A stretch of 64,000 nt of DNA from Clostridiales bacterium. GTDB lineage: Bacteria; Bacillota; Clostridia; Christensenellales; CAG-314. The position numbers and the translations under genes were made by a program. The DNA lies in assembly GCA_022508305.1 (NCBI GenBank), contig JAFLVM010000001.1, positions 61,347-125,346 of the forward strand, read 5' to 3'. Positions 1 through 8,626 of this stretch are shown here, piece after piece; the first letter of the stretch is position 1; every line of letters begins with the position of its first letter. The notes beneath the pieces are model-generated. The model did no database searches, had not been told where the DNA came from, and saw only the letters and a program-made list of their open reading frames with translations.

Positions 1-51
1 GACGTGATTACCGTTCACAAAAACGGTAGCATAACTTCACCCGACAAATAA
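1..51 (+). CDS. C-terminal end of an upstream gene (partial)
   Basis: Frame 1 is open from the window edge and ends at a TAA at 49-51, giving the last 16 residues (DVITVHKNGSITSPDK). It lies 24 nt before ftsA and probably belongs to the same operon. In many Firmicutes the gene before ftsA is ftsQ/divIB, but 16 residues are too few to identify it, so that is only a guess from context. Confidence 0.45.
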   Translation, partial: DVITVHKNGSITSPDK

Positions 52-75
52 GCAACGTATTTTACAGAGGAAAGT

Positions 76-1239
76 ATGAAAAACGATTTCGTAACAGTTT
101 TGGATTTCGGCTCCAGCAAGATTACGTGTATGGCTGCCGTAAGACTTTCATATAGCGGCGAGTTTATCATCAAGGCGGTAGGGCAGGCTTCCTACAGCGG
201 ATTTGACGACAAGACATTCTACGAGCCGGACAAACTTGAAAGCGCTATCAGCTTGGCGATTTCTCAGGTGGAAACTAAGCTGGACTGCAAGGTCAGGGAT
301 ATTTTCGTTGGCGTTCCCGGGGCGTTTTGCGCGTCGGCAACGAGCGAAGCGTCTACAACCTTCCACTCGCGCAAGAAGATAGAAGCTGACGACGTGACGG
401 AGATAGTGAACAAGGCAAACATTCACGACGGCACCGATGAGCTTTCGCCACTTTCAGGCAAGCCTGTGTACTTCTTGGTGGACGATACGATCAAGACCTA
501 CGACCCCGTGGGCGTGATTGCAAACAAGTTGACGGGTTTGGTAAACTTTTCATTCATGAAAAAGTATTTCCGTAACACCGTAGCGCCCATATTGCTCAAC
601 ATTGGGATTGGCGAGGTTTACTACGTCAACACCTGTGAGGCTCAGGCGAACTTCATCAACAACGCCATGTTCAACGAGGGTTATTCGATAATCATCGATA
701 TAGGACACATTACCACCAACGTGTCGTTGTGCGGAGGTAGAGGATTGCTGTTTCAGAGAACCTTTGCGCTCGGTAGCGGGTACTTTGCAAGCGATTTGAG
801 TCAGATCACGATGTGCGACTTCAATTTTGCCATGGCAGCTCTCGAGAAGGTCAATCTCAATTTGGAAGTAAAGGCGGGCGACGCCTACGCAGTAAACGGT
901 CGTATGGTAGAGGCGTCTCAAACCAACGCAGTCGTCAAGGCGCGGATTTGTCAGATTGCCGACTACATCGTCAAGAGTTTTCAACTGTGCGACAAGGACA
1001 TTCCGATTGATACGCCTGTAATCTTGACGGGCGGCGGACTTGCTTACCTGCGCGGAGGCGTAGACGTATTGGCGCAACAGCTTGGCAAGCGAGTGCAGCT
1101 GTACACCAACGTCAACCCTCAAACCAACCGTAACGAATACACTTCAACCTACGGTTTGCTTTTCGAAGCGGTACGTACAAACAAGACTAAAAGAGGATTT
1201 CTTGCGTTTATACGAAATCTGTTCAAAGGAGACAAGTAA
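76..1239 (+). CDS. ftsA: cell division protein FtsA
   Basis: Actin-like ATPase that anchors FtsZ filaments to the membrane at the division site. The 387-residue protein has the actin-fold signatures: phosphate-1 loop VLDFGSSKIT near residues 8-17, phosphate-2 IIIDIGHITTN in the middle and the adenosine motif ILTGGGLAYLRGG near the C terminus. The last 16 residues (KRGFLAFIRNLFKGDK) form the basic amphipathic helix FtsA uses for membrane binding. AGAGGA sits about 5 nt before the ATG. The stop overlaps the ftsZ start by one base (TAATG), so the pair is probably translationally coupled. The sequence is fairly divergent, but motifs and context agree. Confidence 0.9.
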   Translation: MKNDFVTVLDFGSSKITCMAAVRLSYSGEFIIKAVGQASYSGFDDKTFYEPDKLESAISLAISQVETKLDCKVRDIFVGVPGAFCASATSEASTTFHSRKKIEADDVTEIVNKANIHDGTDELSPLSGKPVYFLVDDTIKTYDPVGVIANKLTGLVNFSFMKKYFRNTVAPILLNIGIGEVYYVNTCEAQANFINNAMFNEGYSIIIDIGHITTNVSLCGGRGLLFQRTFALGSGYFASDLSQITMCDFNFAMAALEKVNLNLEVKAGDAYAVNGRMVEASQTNAVVKARICQIADYIVKSFQLCDKDIPIDTPVILTGGGLAYLRGGVDVLAQQLGKRVQLYTNVNPQTNRNEYTSTYGLLFEAVRTNKTKRGFLAFIRNLFKGDK

Positions 1240-2426
1240 TGGACTACAATACGAATGGCGGAATTGCAAAAATTTTGATAGTAGGCGTAGGCGGCGGCGG
1301 TGGAAACGCTGTCAACAGCATGATGAAGGCGGGTATTCGCGAAGTTGAATACTTGGCTTTAAACACCGACCAACAGGCGCTTTCCAAGATTGCTGCCAAG
1401 AAAATGCCCATTGGCGAAAAGCTGACCAAGGGACTTGGCGCGGGCGCAAATCCCGACATAGGCAGAGCCGCAGCGCTTGAAAGCAAAGAGAAAATTCAAG
1501 CGGCGTTAGAGGGCGCGGATTTGCTGTTTATCGCAGCCGGAATGGGCGGCGGAACAGGTACCGGCGCTGCTCCAGTCGTTGCGCAGATAGCCAAAGAATT
1601 GGAAATACTTACCATTGCGGTAGTGACGAAACCCTTTAATTTTGAGGGGGCTCGCCGCATGCAAAATGCCGAATTGGGCATTGAAAATCTCAAAGGCAAC
1701 GTTGACTCTCTGGTTATCGTTCAAAACGAAAAGTTGAACCGTGACAAGAATTTCTCGATAATGGACGCTTTTGCCAAGGCTGACGAAATTTTGCTTCAAG
1801 GCATTCGCGGCATTACGGAAATCGTCGTTCAGGATGGACGAATCAACCTTGACCTTGCAGACATCAAGTGCGTAATGCGCAACAGCGGCATGGCTCACAT
1901 GGGCGTTGGCGAAGGCAAGGGCAAAAACAAGACTATTGACGCAATTCGCAAGGCGGTTTACTCACCCTTGCTTGAAACTACTATTCAAGGCGCGTCAAGC
2001 TTGATAGTAAACTTCCGCGGCGGCGAAGATTTGTCGCTTGACGAGGTAACTACGGGCGTTGACCTCGTTCGTCAGGTAATTTCCCCCGACGCAAACGTGC
2101 TGTTTGGCGTTGGCTTTGATGAAAATATGAAAGACGAAGTGCAGGTCACGCTTATCGCTACGGGATTCTCGGGTAAAAACGACGGCAAGGCGGCATTTTT
2201 CAGCAGTCAGGCGGCAACGCACGCGGCTGCCAACAACATTCAACACAGCAATGCCGTCAACAGACCTATTTCGCAGTCGCCCCTTGGCAATCCCCAAGCA
2301 ATCGAGCGTCCGCAGACAACAACTACAGCGCCTGTTCAACCTAAGGAAAGCGCTACCATTGCAGGAAACGTATCGGTAGATGAAGATCCTTCAATTCCGC
2401 CGTTTCTTCGCAAAATGAGAGGATAA
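1239..2426 (+). CDS. ftsZ: cell division protein FtsZ
   Basis: Tubulin-like GTPase that polymerises into the cytokinetic Z ring. Visible are the N-terminal glycine-rich loop [11 protein letters not shown] (about residues 16-26), the tubulin signature GGGTGTG at 103-109 and the [12 protein letters not shown] segment. The linker after about residue 320 is poor in hydrophobic residues, and the C-terminal peptide [13 protein letters not shown] is the conserved tail bound by FtsA and other partners. The length of 395 residues is normal. It overlaps ftsA by 1 nt and asnS starts 1 nt after its stop, so the three genes look like one transcript. Confidence 0.97.
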   Translation: MDYNTNGGIAKILIVGVGGGGGNAVNSMMKAGIREVEYLALNTDQQALSKIAAKKMPIGEKLTKGLGAGANPDIGRAAALESKEKIQAALEGADLLFIAAGMGGGTGTGAAPVVAQIAKELEILTIAVVTKPFNFEGARRMQNAELGIENLKGNVDSLVIVQNEKLNRDKNFSIMDAFAKADEILLQGIRGITEIVVQDGRINLDLADIKCVMRNSGMAHMGVGEGKGKNKTIDAIRKAVYSPLLETTIQGASSLIVNFRGGEDLSLDEVTTGVDLVRQVISPDANVLFGVGFDENMKDEVQVTLIATGFSGKNDGKAAFFSSQAATHAAANNIQHSNAVNRPISQSPLGNPQAIERPQTTTTAPVQPKESATIAGNVSVDEDPSIPPFLRKMRG

Positions 2427-2427
2427 A

Positions 2428-3822
2428 ATGCAAAGAGTAATTATCAAACAACTTCTTGCAGATGGCGAGAAGTTTGCAAACAAGCAAATTACAGTTTGCG
2501 GCTGGGCAAAGACTGTTCGCGACTCCAAAGTGTTCGGATTCATCGAACTCAACGACGGCAGCTGCTTCAAGAGCTTGCAAGTAGTATTTGAACAAAGCAA
2601 AATTGACAACTTTGACGAGGTTGCGCGCTTAAACGTGGGTAGCGCGTTGGTTGTAACGGGTAAAGTCGTACTCACTCCCGAAAACAAACAACCGCTGGAA
2701 ATCAAGGCAACCAAGATTGAAATAGAGGGTAAATCCACCCCCGACTACCCACTTCAAAAGAAGCGTCACAGTGTGGAATTTTTGAGAGAGATTGCACACT
2801 TGCGTCCGCGCACAAACCTTATTTCCGCAACCATGCGCGTTCGTAGCGAGGCGGCTTTTGCCTTGCATAGTTTCTTCCACAGTAACGGTTTCGTGTACGT
2901 TCACACGCCCCTCATCACCGCAAGCGACTGCGAGGGCGCGGGGGAAATGTTTAGGGTCACGACTTTAGACCCCGACGCGTTGCCCAAAGACAAAGAGGGC
3001 AAGGTGGACTACACCAAGGACTTTTTCGGTAAGCCTGCCAACCTCACAGTATCGGGACAACTGAACGTTGAAACGTACGCAATGGCGTTTGGCAAAGTGT
3101 ACACGTTTGGACCTACTTTCCGCGCGGAAAAGTCCAATACGCAACGCCATGCGGCAGAGTTTTGGATGATAGAGCCGGAAATCGCCTTTGCGGATTTAGC
3201 GGATGACATGCAATTAGCCGAAGATATGTTGAAGTACGTCATCAAGCACGTGCTTGCGGTTTGCCCTGACGAAATTGAGTTTTTCAACAATTTCGTAGAC
3301 AAAGGATTGAAAGAAAGACTGCAAGCGCTTGTAAATTCCAAGTTCGAGCGTATGAGCTACACCAAGGCAATAGAGTTGCTTGCTCCGCACAATGACGAAT
3401 TCGAATTCCCCGTACACTGGGGAAGTGACATTGCAACCGAACACGAGCGGTATCTCACGGAAAAAATTGTGGGCGGACCAGTGTTCGTTACCGACTACCC
3501 CAAGGAAATCAAGTCATTTTACATGCGCCTAAACGACGACGGCAAGACTGTAGCCGCCACCGACATGCTGGTTCCCGGTGTGGGCGAGCTTATCGGAGGA
3601 AGCCAAAGAGAGGAGCGTTTGGACGTTCTTCTACAGCGTATGCAAGAGTTGGGATTGAAAGAAGAAGACTACTGGTGGTACATTGAACTGCGCAAGTACG
3701 GTGGTACAAAGCACGCAGGATTTGGACTTGGCTTTGAGCGTCTTGTCATGTACCTTACGGGTGTGTCCAACATTCGCGACGTGCTTCCCTTCCCGAGGAC
3801 TGTCGGCAACGCGCAATTTTAA
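2428..3822 (+). CDS. asnS: asparagine-tRNA ligase
   Basis: Class IIb aminoacyl-tRNA synthetase charging tRNA-Asn. The N-terminal OB-fold anticodon-binding domain covers about residues 15-110. The catalytic domain follows with motif 2 ([15 protein letters not shown], from about 231) and motif 3 ([10 protein letters not shown], from about 431). The 464-residue length is typical of AsnS rather than AspS, and a separate bacterial-type aspS is present at 62021. GAGAGGA lies just before the ATG. No T-box leader is present, because the gene follows ftsZ directly. Its position after ftsZ is unusual for the division cluster. Confidence 0.95.
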   Translation: MQRVIIKQLLADGEKFANKQITVCGWAKTVRDSKVFGFIELNDGSCFKSLQVVFEQSKIDNFDEVARLNVGSALVVTGKVVLTPENKQPLEIKATKIEIEGKSTPDYPLQKKRHSVEFLREIAHLRPRTNLISATMRVRSEAAFALHSFFHSNGFVYVHTPLITASDCEGAGEMFRVTTLDPDALPKDKEGKVDYTKDFFGKPANLTVSGQLNVETYAMAFGKVYTFGPTFRAEKSNTQRHAAEFWMIEPEIAFADLADDMQLAEDMLKYVIKHVLAVCPDEIEFFNNFVDKGLKERLQALVNSKFERMSYTKAIELLAPHNDEFEFPVHWGSDIATEHERYLTEKIVGGPVFVTDYPKEIKSFYMRLNDDGKTVAATDMLVPGVGELIGGSQREERLDVLLQRMQELGLKEEDYWWYIELRKYGGTKHAGFGLGFERLVMYLTGVSNIRDVLPFPRTVGNAQF

Positions 3823-3854
3823 CGTAAATCTGCAATACAATATAAAGTAACTTT

Positions 3855-5147
3855 ATGAACGAAGAAACAAACAAAACTGAATCGTCTGAAATTACCGAAG
3901 CAACCACGCCGTCTGAAAATACTAAAGAGGGCGTGATTGAATCTGTAATAGAGCGTCCTGACGCGCCACAAACTGACGCGAGCGACCTTACAAACGACAG
4001 CGTACCGCTCACAGACCCGACAGCCGTAAAGCCGTCGGGCAAAAAGCGTATTGCGAAGATTGTCTTTACCGTGCTGTTTATTGCGGCAATGGTTGCAATC
4101 ATCGCTTATACTGCCGTTCACGATTTTACGGGTGAAAGCGTAAGTAACGACAGAGTTCTTGAGTTGATTGGCTCAAACTGGTACTATTTGTTGGTGCTTT
4201 TGGGTCTTTTTGCATTAACCATCTTGATAGAAGCAATCAAAATCTTTTTGATGATAAGGAAAACCACCCGCACCTATCAATTCGGTACTGCATTGACGTG
4301 CGCAATTCAGGGTAAATTCTACGACTACGTAACTCCGCTTGGAAGTGGCGGTCAACCGTTCCAAATGTACTATTTGGCAAAGCACGGCGTGCCTACAGGT
4401 CCTGCAGGCGCAATTCCAATCGGAACGCTGTTTTTGACGCAGTTTTCCTTCTTCATCTGCGCAATAGTGTCATTTATTGTTGGCGTACCTGCGGAAATAG
4501 TGCCCGTAACAATTCGTATTGTGGCATATTTCGGCGCTGTATTCTACATAATCGTGCCTCTGTTTTTGGTAGTATTTTCATTTCTTCCCAATGCAGGACA
4601 CAAGATTATCGGTTGGGGCGTAAAGGTTTGCACAAAGCTTAGAATTTGCAAAAAACCCGAAGAATGGCTTGCTAAAGGTAATCGAGCAATAGACAACAAT
4701 AGAAAAAACATGGCAATTTTGGTGAAATCCAAGCGTGTTTTGATTGCAGGAACGCTACTCTCGTTTTTGCTTGTAATTGCTCAGTGTTCTATGCCGTTTT
4801 TCTCGCTGCTGTTAGTTTCCGACATATCGCAGCTACTCGACAGCGGCGTATTTATGTCAAGCACACCTGTTGAGTTGTGGTTTGAGGTTACGCGTATTAC
4901 TTTCTTTATATACTGCGCTATAACGTTCATTCCCACTCCCGGCAATTCCGGCGCGGCAGACGGTACCTTCTACGGATTGTTCCGAACTGTTTTGGCAACC
5001 GTTGCAGGCGCAAGCTTCACAGGCATGATGATTTGGCGCGTGTACAGCTTCTACTTGTATCTACTGTTGGGCGTAATCGTTTTGATAAGCGTCAAGGTGA
5101 GAGACCGTATTAACAAAAAGAAAAACCCTTTAGGAAACTTAGGGTAA
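3855..5147 (+). CDS. flippase-like membrane protein (LPG synthase TM-region family)
   Basis: A 430-residue polytopic membrane protein. Residues 1-70 are a hydrophilic Ser/Thr/Glu-rich cytoplasmic extension, followed by about eight hydrophobic segments. The motifs GSGGQPFQMYYLAKHGVP and TPGNSGAADGTFYGLF match the transmembrane domain shared by lysylphosphatidylglycerol synthase (MprF) and related UPF0104 proteins. The aminoacyltransferase domain of MprF is absent, so lipid translocation or another envelope role is likelier than lysyl transfer. It is followed by glf and a GT4 glycosyltransferase, which suggests a glycolipid or cell-surface glycan pathway. The family call is firm; the substrate is unknown. 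Confidence 0.8.
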   Translation: MNEETNKTESSEITEATTPSENTKEGVIESVIERPDAPQTDASDLTNDSVPLTDPTAVKPSGKKRIAKIVFTVLFIAAMVAIIAYTAVHDFTGESVSNDRVLELIGSNWYYLLVLLGLFALTILIEAIKIFLMIRKTTRTYQFGTALTCAIQGKFYDYVTPLGSGGQPFQMYYLAKHGVPTGPAGAIPIGTLFLTQFSFFICAIVSFIVGVPAEIVPVTIRIVAYFGAVFYIIVPLFLVVFSFLPNAGHKIIGWGVKVCTKLRICKKPEEWLAKGNRAIDNNRKNMAILVKSKRVLIAGTLLSFLLVIAQCSMPFFSLLLVSDISQLLDSGVFMSSTPVELWFEVTRITFFIYCAITFIPTPGNSGAADGTFYGLFRTVLATVAGASFTGMMIWRVYSFYLYLLLGVIVLISVKVRDRINKKKNPLGNLG

Positions 5148-5179
5148 GATAATGTAATTTTACAAATATTTGAGGAAAT

Positions 5180-6280
5180 ATGTACGATTATTTGATTGTT
5201 GGCGCAGGTCTTTACGGTTGTGTGTTTGCGCATGAGGCCACAGCGCGCGGCAAAAAGTGTCTTGTTATTGACCGCAGGGAACACGTCGGCGGAAACGTTT
5301 ACACGCAGAACGTAGATGGTATCAACGTTCACAAATACGGCGCGCACATTTTCCACACGAGTGACAGCGACGTTTGGAATTATATTAACCGTTTTTGCCA
5401 ATTTAACAATTATATAAACTCACCCATTGCCCGATACCGTAATGAGATTTACAATCTTCCATTCAATATGAACACCTTTATCAAGCTTTGGTCGGATGTG
5501 GTAACTCCCGACGAAGCCCAAAGGCGTATTGAAGAGCAGAAGAGCGAATTACGTGGCAAAACTCCGACAAATCTTGAGGAACAAGCAATAAGCCTTGTCG
5601 GTCGTGACGTTTACGAAAAGCTTATAAAGGGTTATACGGAAAAGCAATGGGGCAGAAGCTGCGATAGCCTTCCCGCCTTTATTATCAATAGATTACCGTT
5701 ACGTTTCACCTTTAACAACAACTATTTCAACGACAGATACCAAGGTATTCCTATTGGCGGCTACACCCAAATAGCGGAAAAAATGCTCGAAGGCTCAGAC
5801 GTCAAATTGAATTTTGACTTCAGTCAAATAAAAAATACATGGCAAACGTTAGCAAAAAAACTCGTGTATACAGGCGCAATAGATGAATTTTTCGACTTTT
5901 CTTTGGGGCGGTTGGAGTACAGAACGGTTTACTTTGAAACGGAAGTGTTAAACTGTGAAAATTATCAAGGTAACGCTGTCGTCAACTATACCGAAAGAGA
6001 AATTCCGTATACAAGGATTATCGAACACAAACACTTTGAGGACTCACAAAGCCCTGTAACGGTGATTTCCAAAGAGTATCCCACCGAATGGACTCCGGAA
6101 TTAGAGCCGTATTATCCTATCAACGATGAAAAAAACGAGAAGTTGCTTGCCAGCTACAAGAAGTTAGCTGTCAACAAAAACGTCTTGTTTGGCGGAAGAT
6201 TAGGCGACTACAAGTACTACGATATGGACAAAGTAATTGCAAAAGCGCTTGCAGATGTGAAAAAGGAATTTAATGAATAA
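5180..6280 (+). CDS. glf: UDP-galactopyranose mutase
   Basis: FAD-dependent mutase converting UDP-galactopyranose to UDP-galactofuranose. The N-terminal dinucleotide-binding loop is VGAGLYGCVFAHEA (residues 7-20). Typical Glf segments follow: VGGNVYTQNVDGINVHKYGA, the FHTSDSDVWNYI stretch and GYTEKQWGRS. The C-terminal part includes LFGGRLGDYKYYDMD, expected for FAD binding. The length of 366 residues is usual. TGAGGA precedes the ATG. It lies between a flippase-like protein and a glycosyltransferase in the same direction, so a galactofuranose-containing surface glycan or glycolipid is a reasonable inference. Confidence 0.95.
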   Translation: MYDYLIVGAGLYGCVFAHEATARGKKCLVIDRREHVGGNVYTQNVDGINVHKYGAHIFHTSDSDVWNYINRFCQFNNYINSPIARYRNEIYNLPFNMNTFIKLWSDVVTPDEAQRRIEEQKSELRGKTPTNLEEQAISLVGRDVYEKLIKGYTEKQWGRSCDSLPAFIINRLPLRFTFNNNYFNDRYQGIPIGGYTQIAEKMLEGSDVKLNFDFSQIKNTWQTLAKKLVYTGAIDEFFDFSLGRLEYRTVYFETEVLNCENYQGNAVVNYTEREIPYTRIIEHKHFEDSQSPVTVISKEYPTEWTPELEPYYPINDEKNEKLLASYKKLAVNKNVLFGGRLGDYKYYDMDKVIAKALADVKKEFNE

Positions 6281-6309
6281 AACTAAGTAGCAATTACTGA
6301 GGAGACAGT

Positions 6310-7500
6310 ATGCCCAAAAAGAAAATTCTGCTCAGTTTAGACAGTTGGTACCCGCAGGTTGCAGGTCCAAACGTGGTGGTTAGCAATTACTACAAGTATC
6401 TGACTGAAAGCGGAAACGAGTGCAAAATTTATGTGCCGACTTACGGCAAAAAAACTGATAAGAAAAATGAAAGAGAGGGTATAGAGGTTAACCATATACC
6501 GTCAATATATATACCCGTCGGTGGATTTAGAAACGGTGTTCCCAAATTGAGTTCCGAGTTGACAAACACTGCTAAGAATGGCGTGGACATTCTGCATGCC
6601 CATTCTCCCTTTGCATTGTGTAGTCGTTTTGCCGAACTTGGGAAAAAATATCACGCGCCGTCAATACTTACGTTCCACACTAAATTTAAGGACGAGTTTA
6701 TCCGTTTTACAAATTCTCAAACTCTCACAAATTTCATGATGAAGCGTATCATGCGAGCAATAAACTCAGCCGACTACGTATTTACCGTATCTGAAGGCGC
6801 TGCGGATACTTTGCGCGAATACGGATACGAAAAAGATATTACCGTTATACGCAACGGAACCGACATGACGATGCCAATTTCCGACGAAGCGGAAAGCTTG
6901 ATAAGAGAAGTAAACGCCAAATACGGGTTAACCGACTGTGAAAATGTGTTTTTGTTTGTAGGTCGGGTGGTTTCCGTTAAAAACTTAACGCTCGCGTTTG
7001 AGGCTCTGCGCATATTGAAGACACGCGGTGTAAATTTCAAATTTGTTGTGGTGGGCGACGGTGAGAATCTCGAAGAATACAAGCAATTAGTACGGGAATT
7101 GGGAATTGCCGAAAACGTGCTATTTACAGGAATGATTACAGACAGGCATTTCCTGCAAGCTTTTTATTTGCGCGCAGATTTGTTTTTGTTTCCGTCATCA
7201 TTTGACACAGCGTCACTTTGCCCAATAGAAGCGGCTACTTTTTCCTTGCCCACACTCTTAATAGCTAACAGTCCAACCAGTGAAATCGTAGTGGACAATT
7301 ATACCGGGTTTACCGAAGTATGCTCGGCGGACAAATGGGCAGACAAATTGCAAGGTATCGTTAGTGACAAAAATCTGCTTCTCACCGTTAGCGAAAATGC
7401 AGGTAAATTAGTATACCGTAGCTGGAAAAACGTTGTTGAAGAGGTTGAAAGCAAATACGACGAAATTTTGGAAAAATACAATAAAAAAATAATCGTATAA
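6310..7500 (+). CDS. GT4-family glycosyltransferase
   Basis: A 396-residue GT-B glycosyltransferase. The N-terminal acceptor domain begins with WYPQVAGPNVVVSNYYKYL and contains HAHSPFALCSRF. The nucleotide-sugar domain has FVGRVVSVKNLTLAFEAL and the E-x7-E-like region FPSSFDTASLCPIEAATFSL. It resembles the processive or single glucosyltransferases that act on diacylglycerol and similar lipids, so a membrane glycolipid substrate is likely but not proven. GAGGAGA lies 5-8 nt before the ATG. It is the last of three tandem envelope genes (3855-7500). Confidence 0.85.
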   Translation: MPKKKILLSLDSWYPQVAGPNVVVSNYYKYLTESGNECKIYVPTYGKKTDKKNEREGIEVNHIPSIYIPVGGFRNGVPKLSSELTNTAKNGVDILHAHSPFALCSRFAELGKKYHAPSILTFHTKFKDEFIRFTNSQTLTNFMMKRIMRAINSADYVFTVSEGAADTLREYGYEKDITVIRNGTDMTMPISDEAESLIREVNAKYGLTDCENVFLFVGRVVSVKNLTLAFEALRILKTRGVNFKFVVVGDGENLEEYKQLVRELGIAENVLFTGMITDRHFLQAFYLRADLFLFPSSFDTASLCPIEAATFSLPTLLIANSPTSEIVVDNYTGFTEVCSADKWADKLQGIVSDKNLLLTVSENAGKLVYRSWKNVVEEVESKYDEILEKYNKKIIV

Positions 7501-7574
7501 TTTTATAAAAGCGTTACGATTGACTGCATATTTTTAGCTGAATTGGAAACACTTAGAGCAGGAGGTAGAGAAAA

Positions 7575-7802
7575 ATGAAATCTACAAAGAACAGTTCTAA
7601 CACCAAGACGGCAAAGGGCGCTAAGGGTTGCAGCAACACAAGCGCTAAGAAGAGCAACTGCTCAGGTAAGGGCGGTAGCGGTTCTAAAAACAGCAAGCAC
7701 TCCTCTCAAGAAGAGGAAAGCGACCCATTTGGGAGCTACACAGGAAACCCAGTAGGCTGGGGAAAATATGCGGATCCCGTACAAGACGCGGACGATCTGT
7801 AA
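7575..7802 (+). CDS. small Ser/Lys/Gly-rich protein of unknown function
   Basis: A 75-residue protein. Residues 1-47 consist almost only of Lys, Ser, Asn, Thr, Gly, Ala and Cys. Residues 48-75 are acidic and more ordered (DPFGSYTGNPVGWGKYADP, then VQDADDL). No signal peptide or membrane segment is present. The ribosome binding site AGGAGG is near-perfect and a strong terminator follows the stop directly, so it is probably well expressed as a short transcript or as the end of the preceding operon. The abrupt change of composition suggests a disordered basic tail plus a conserved C-terminal motif. I do not recognise a function. Confidence 0.75.
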   Translation: MKSTKNSSNTKTAKGAKGCSNTSAKKSNCSGKGGSGSKNSKHSSQEEESDPFGSYTGNPVGWGKYADPVQDADDL

Positions 7803-7806
7803 CAAC

Positions 7807-7837
7807 AAAAGGCTTTTGCTAATTGCAAAAGTCTTTT
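7807..7837 (+). terminator. intrinsic terminator, possibly bidirectional
   Basis: The stem AAGGCTTTTGC / GCAAAAGTCTT (one G-T pair) has a short loop and is followed by TTTTT. A-rich sequence on the left side means it could also stop minus-strand transcripts arriving from about 8245. Confidence 0.85.
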
Positions 7838-7976
7838 TAATGTAGTTTAGTGTATATTATTTTATAATATTATATAATTCCTTTCTTAGTCGGATGAGTA
7901 TGCCTAATTTATTACAATGTAATGAAACTATGCGTTGGATTAGTATTTATTACATTAGTGTTTGTACATTTTCCTA

Positions 7977-8246
7977 CTACCTGTTGCATTTGTCATTGCG
8001 CTCAGATTTATTTCGTATTTCCACCGAAAAACCGGTGCAGTTCCTATCACTACGCAATGTGAGTTTGCCGAAAGAGGAGCAGCAAGTGTACTCCATATAA
8101 GGTTCATCCTTGTCACAGCAACAGTCGCGATTATTCCGAGGCTTACATTTGGGGCGTTGTGACCCACATGAATTACGCGCATTACATACCGTTCGTAGGT
8201 AGGTCTGCTCATTCAAAAATCTTCCGCTGTTACACCAACATCTCAT
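7977..8246 (-). CDS. possible Cys-rich small protein (or untranslated RNA)
   Basis: An 89-codon open frame on the minus strand with 12 cysteines, including CCC and CC clusters (RNNRDCCCDKDEPYMEYTCC), and many Arg and Asn residues. A strong minus-strand promoter (TTGACA, 18 nt, TACAAT at 8252-8281) would start RNA at about 8245, exactly at this ATG. The message would therefore be leaderless; no Shine-Dalgarno sequence exists upstream. A second overlapping frame (7955-8212, 85 codons) has a weak GGAAG before its ATG and is an alternative. The transcript is well supported; the coding status is uncertain. No family recognised. Confidence 0.35.
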   Translation of the reverse strand: MRCWCNSGRFLNEQTYLRTVCNARNSCGSQRPKCKPRNNRDCCCDKDEPYMEYTCCSSFGKLTLRSDRNCTGFSVEIRNKSERNDKCNR

Positions 8247-8251
8247 AGTTT

Positions 8252-8281
8252 ATTGTATGAGTGGAGCATAAAATTTGTCAA
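8252..8281 (-). promoter_or_regulatory. minus-strand sigma-A-type promoter
   Basis: Reading the minus strand: TTGACA (plus 8276-8281), 18-nt spacer, TACAAT (plus 8252-8257). The -35 box is only 5 nt from the -35 box of the divergent acpP promoter. It drives the minus strand across 8245-7838. Confidence 0.65.
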
Positions 8282-8286
8282 AATAC

Positions 8287-8315
8287 TTGAAAGTTTACTG
8301 ATTGTATATTATAAT
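8287..8315 (+). promoter_or_regulatory. acpP promoter
   Basis: TTGAAA (8287-8292), 17-nt spacer, TATAAT (8310-8315). The predicted start near 8322 leaves a short leader holding the AGGAGG ribosome binding site of acpP. Confidence 0.8.
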
Positions 8316-8340
8316 GTTGACATTACAGGAGGACACCACA

Positions 8341-8574
8341 ATGATTTTTGAAAAAGTACAAAAGCTGCTTGCAGAAGCGCTGAATATTGACGACCCCGCC
8401 AGAATCACCCTTGAATCCAACATCGTTCAAGATTTGGGCGCAGATAGCCTTGATATGGTAGAGCTGCTCATGTCTCTTGAAGACAACTTCGGCATCACCG
8501 TACCCGATGAGGCAGCAAACGATCTTGTTACAGTCGGCGCGCTCGTCAAGTACATTGAAGAAAATAAGAAATAA
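8341..8574 (+). CDS. acpP: acyl carrier protein
   Basis: A 77-residue acidic carrier protein of type II fatty acid synthesis. The phosphopantetheine attachment serine is Ser36 in GADSLDMVEL. The first ATG of the open frame (8302) lies inside the promoter; the start used here is ATG 8341, with AGGAGG at 8327-8332 and the canonical beginning MIFEKVQKLLAEAL. It stands alone between a strong promoter and a terminator, away from other fatty-acid genes in this window. Confidence 0.97.
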   Translation: MIFEKVQKLLAEALNIDDPARITLESNIVQDLGADSLDMVELLMSLEDNFGITVPDEAANDLVTVGALVKYIEENKK

Positions 8575-8589
8575 TCATTGAAACCGTTG

Positions 8590-8617
8590 TCCGAGCGTGC
8601 AATACCGCTCGGATTTT
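8590..8617 (+). terminator. intrinsic terminator after acpP
   Basis: Stem TCCGAGCG / CGCTCGGA with an 8-nt loop followed by TTTTT. Confidence 0.9.
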
Positions 8618-8626
8618 TACTAAATT

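Noticed and set aside
7894-8162. Plus-strand frames (68 and 66 codons) opposite the Cys-rich frame
   Set aside because: No promoter or ribosome binding site; the only strong promoter in the gap points to the minus strand.
7838-8250. Minus-strand transcript as tmRNA, RNase P RNA or SRP RNA
   Set aside because: The conserved segments of those RNAs (for example the tmRNA CCA end and the P4 region of RNase P) are not found.
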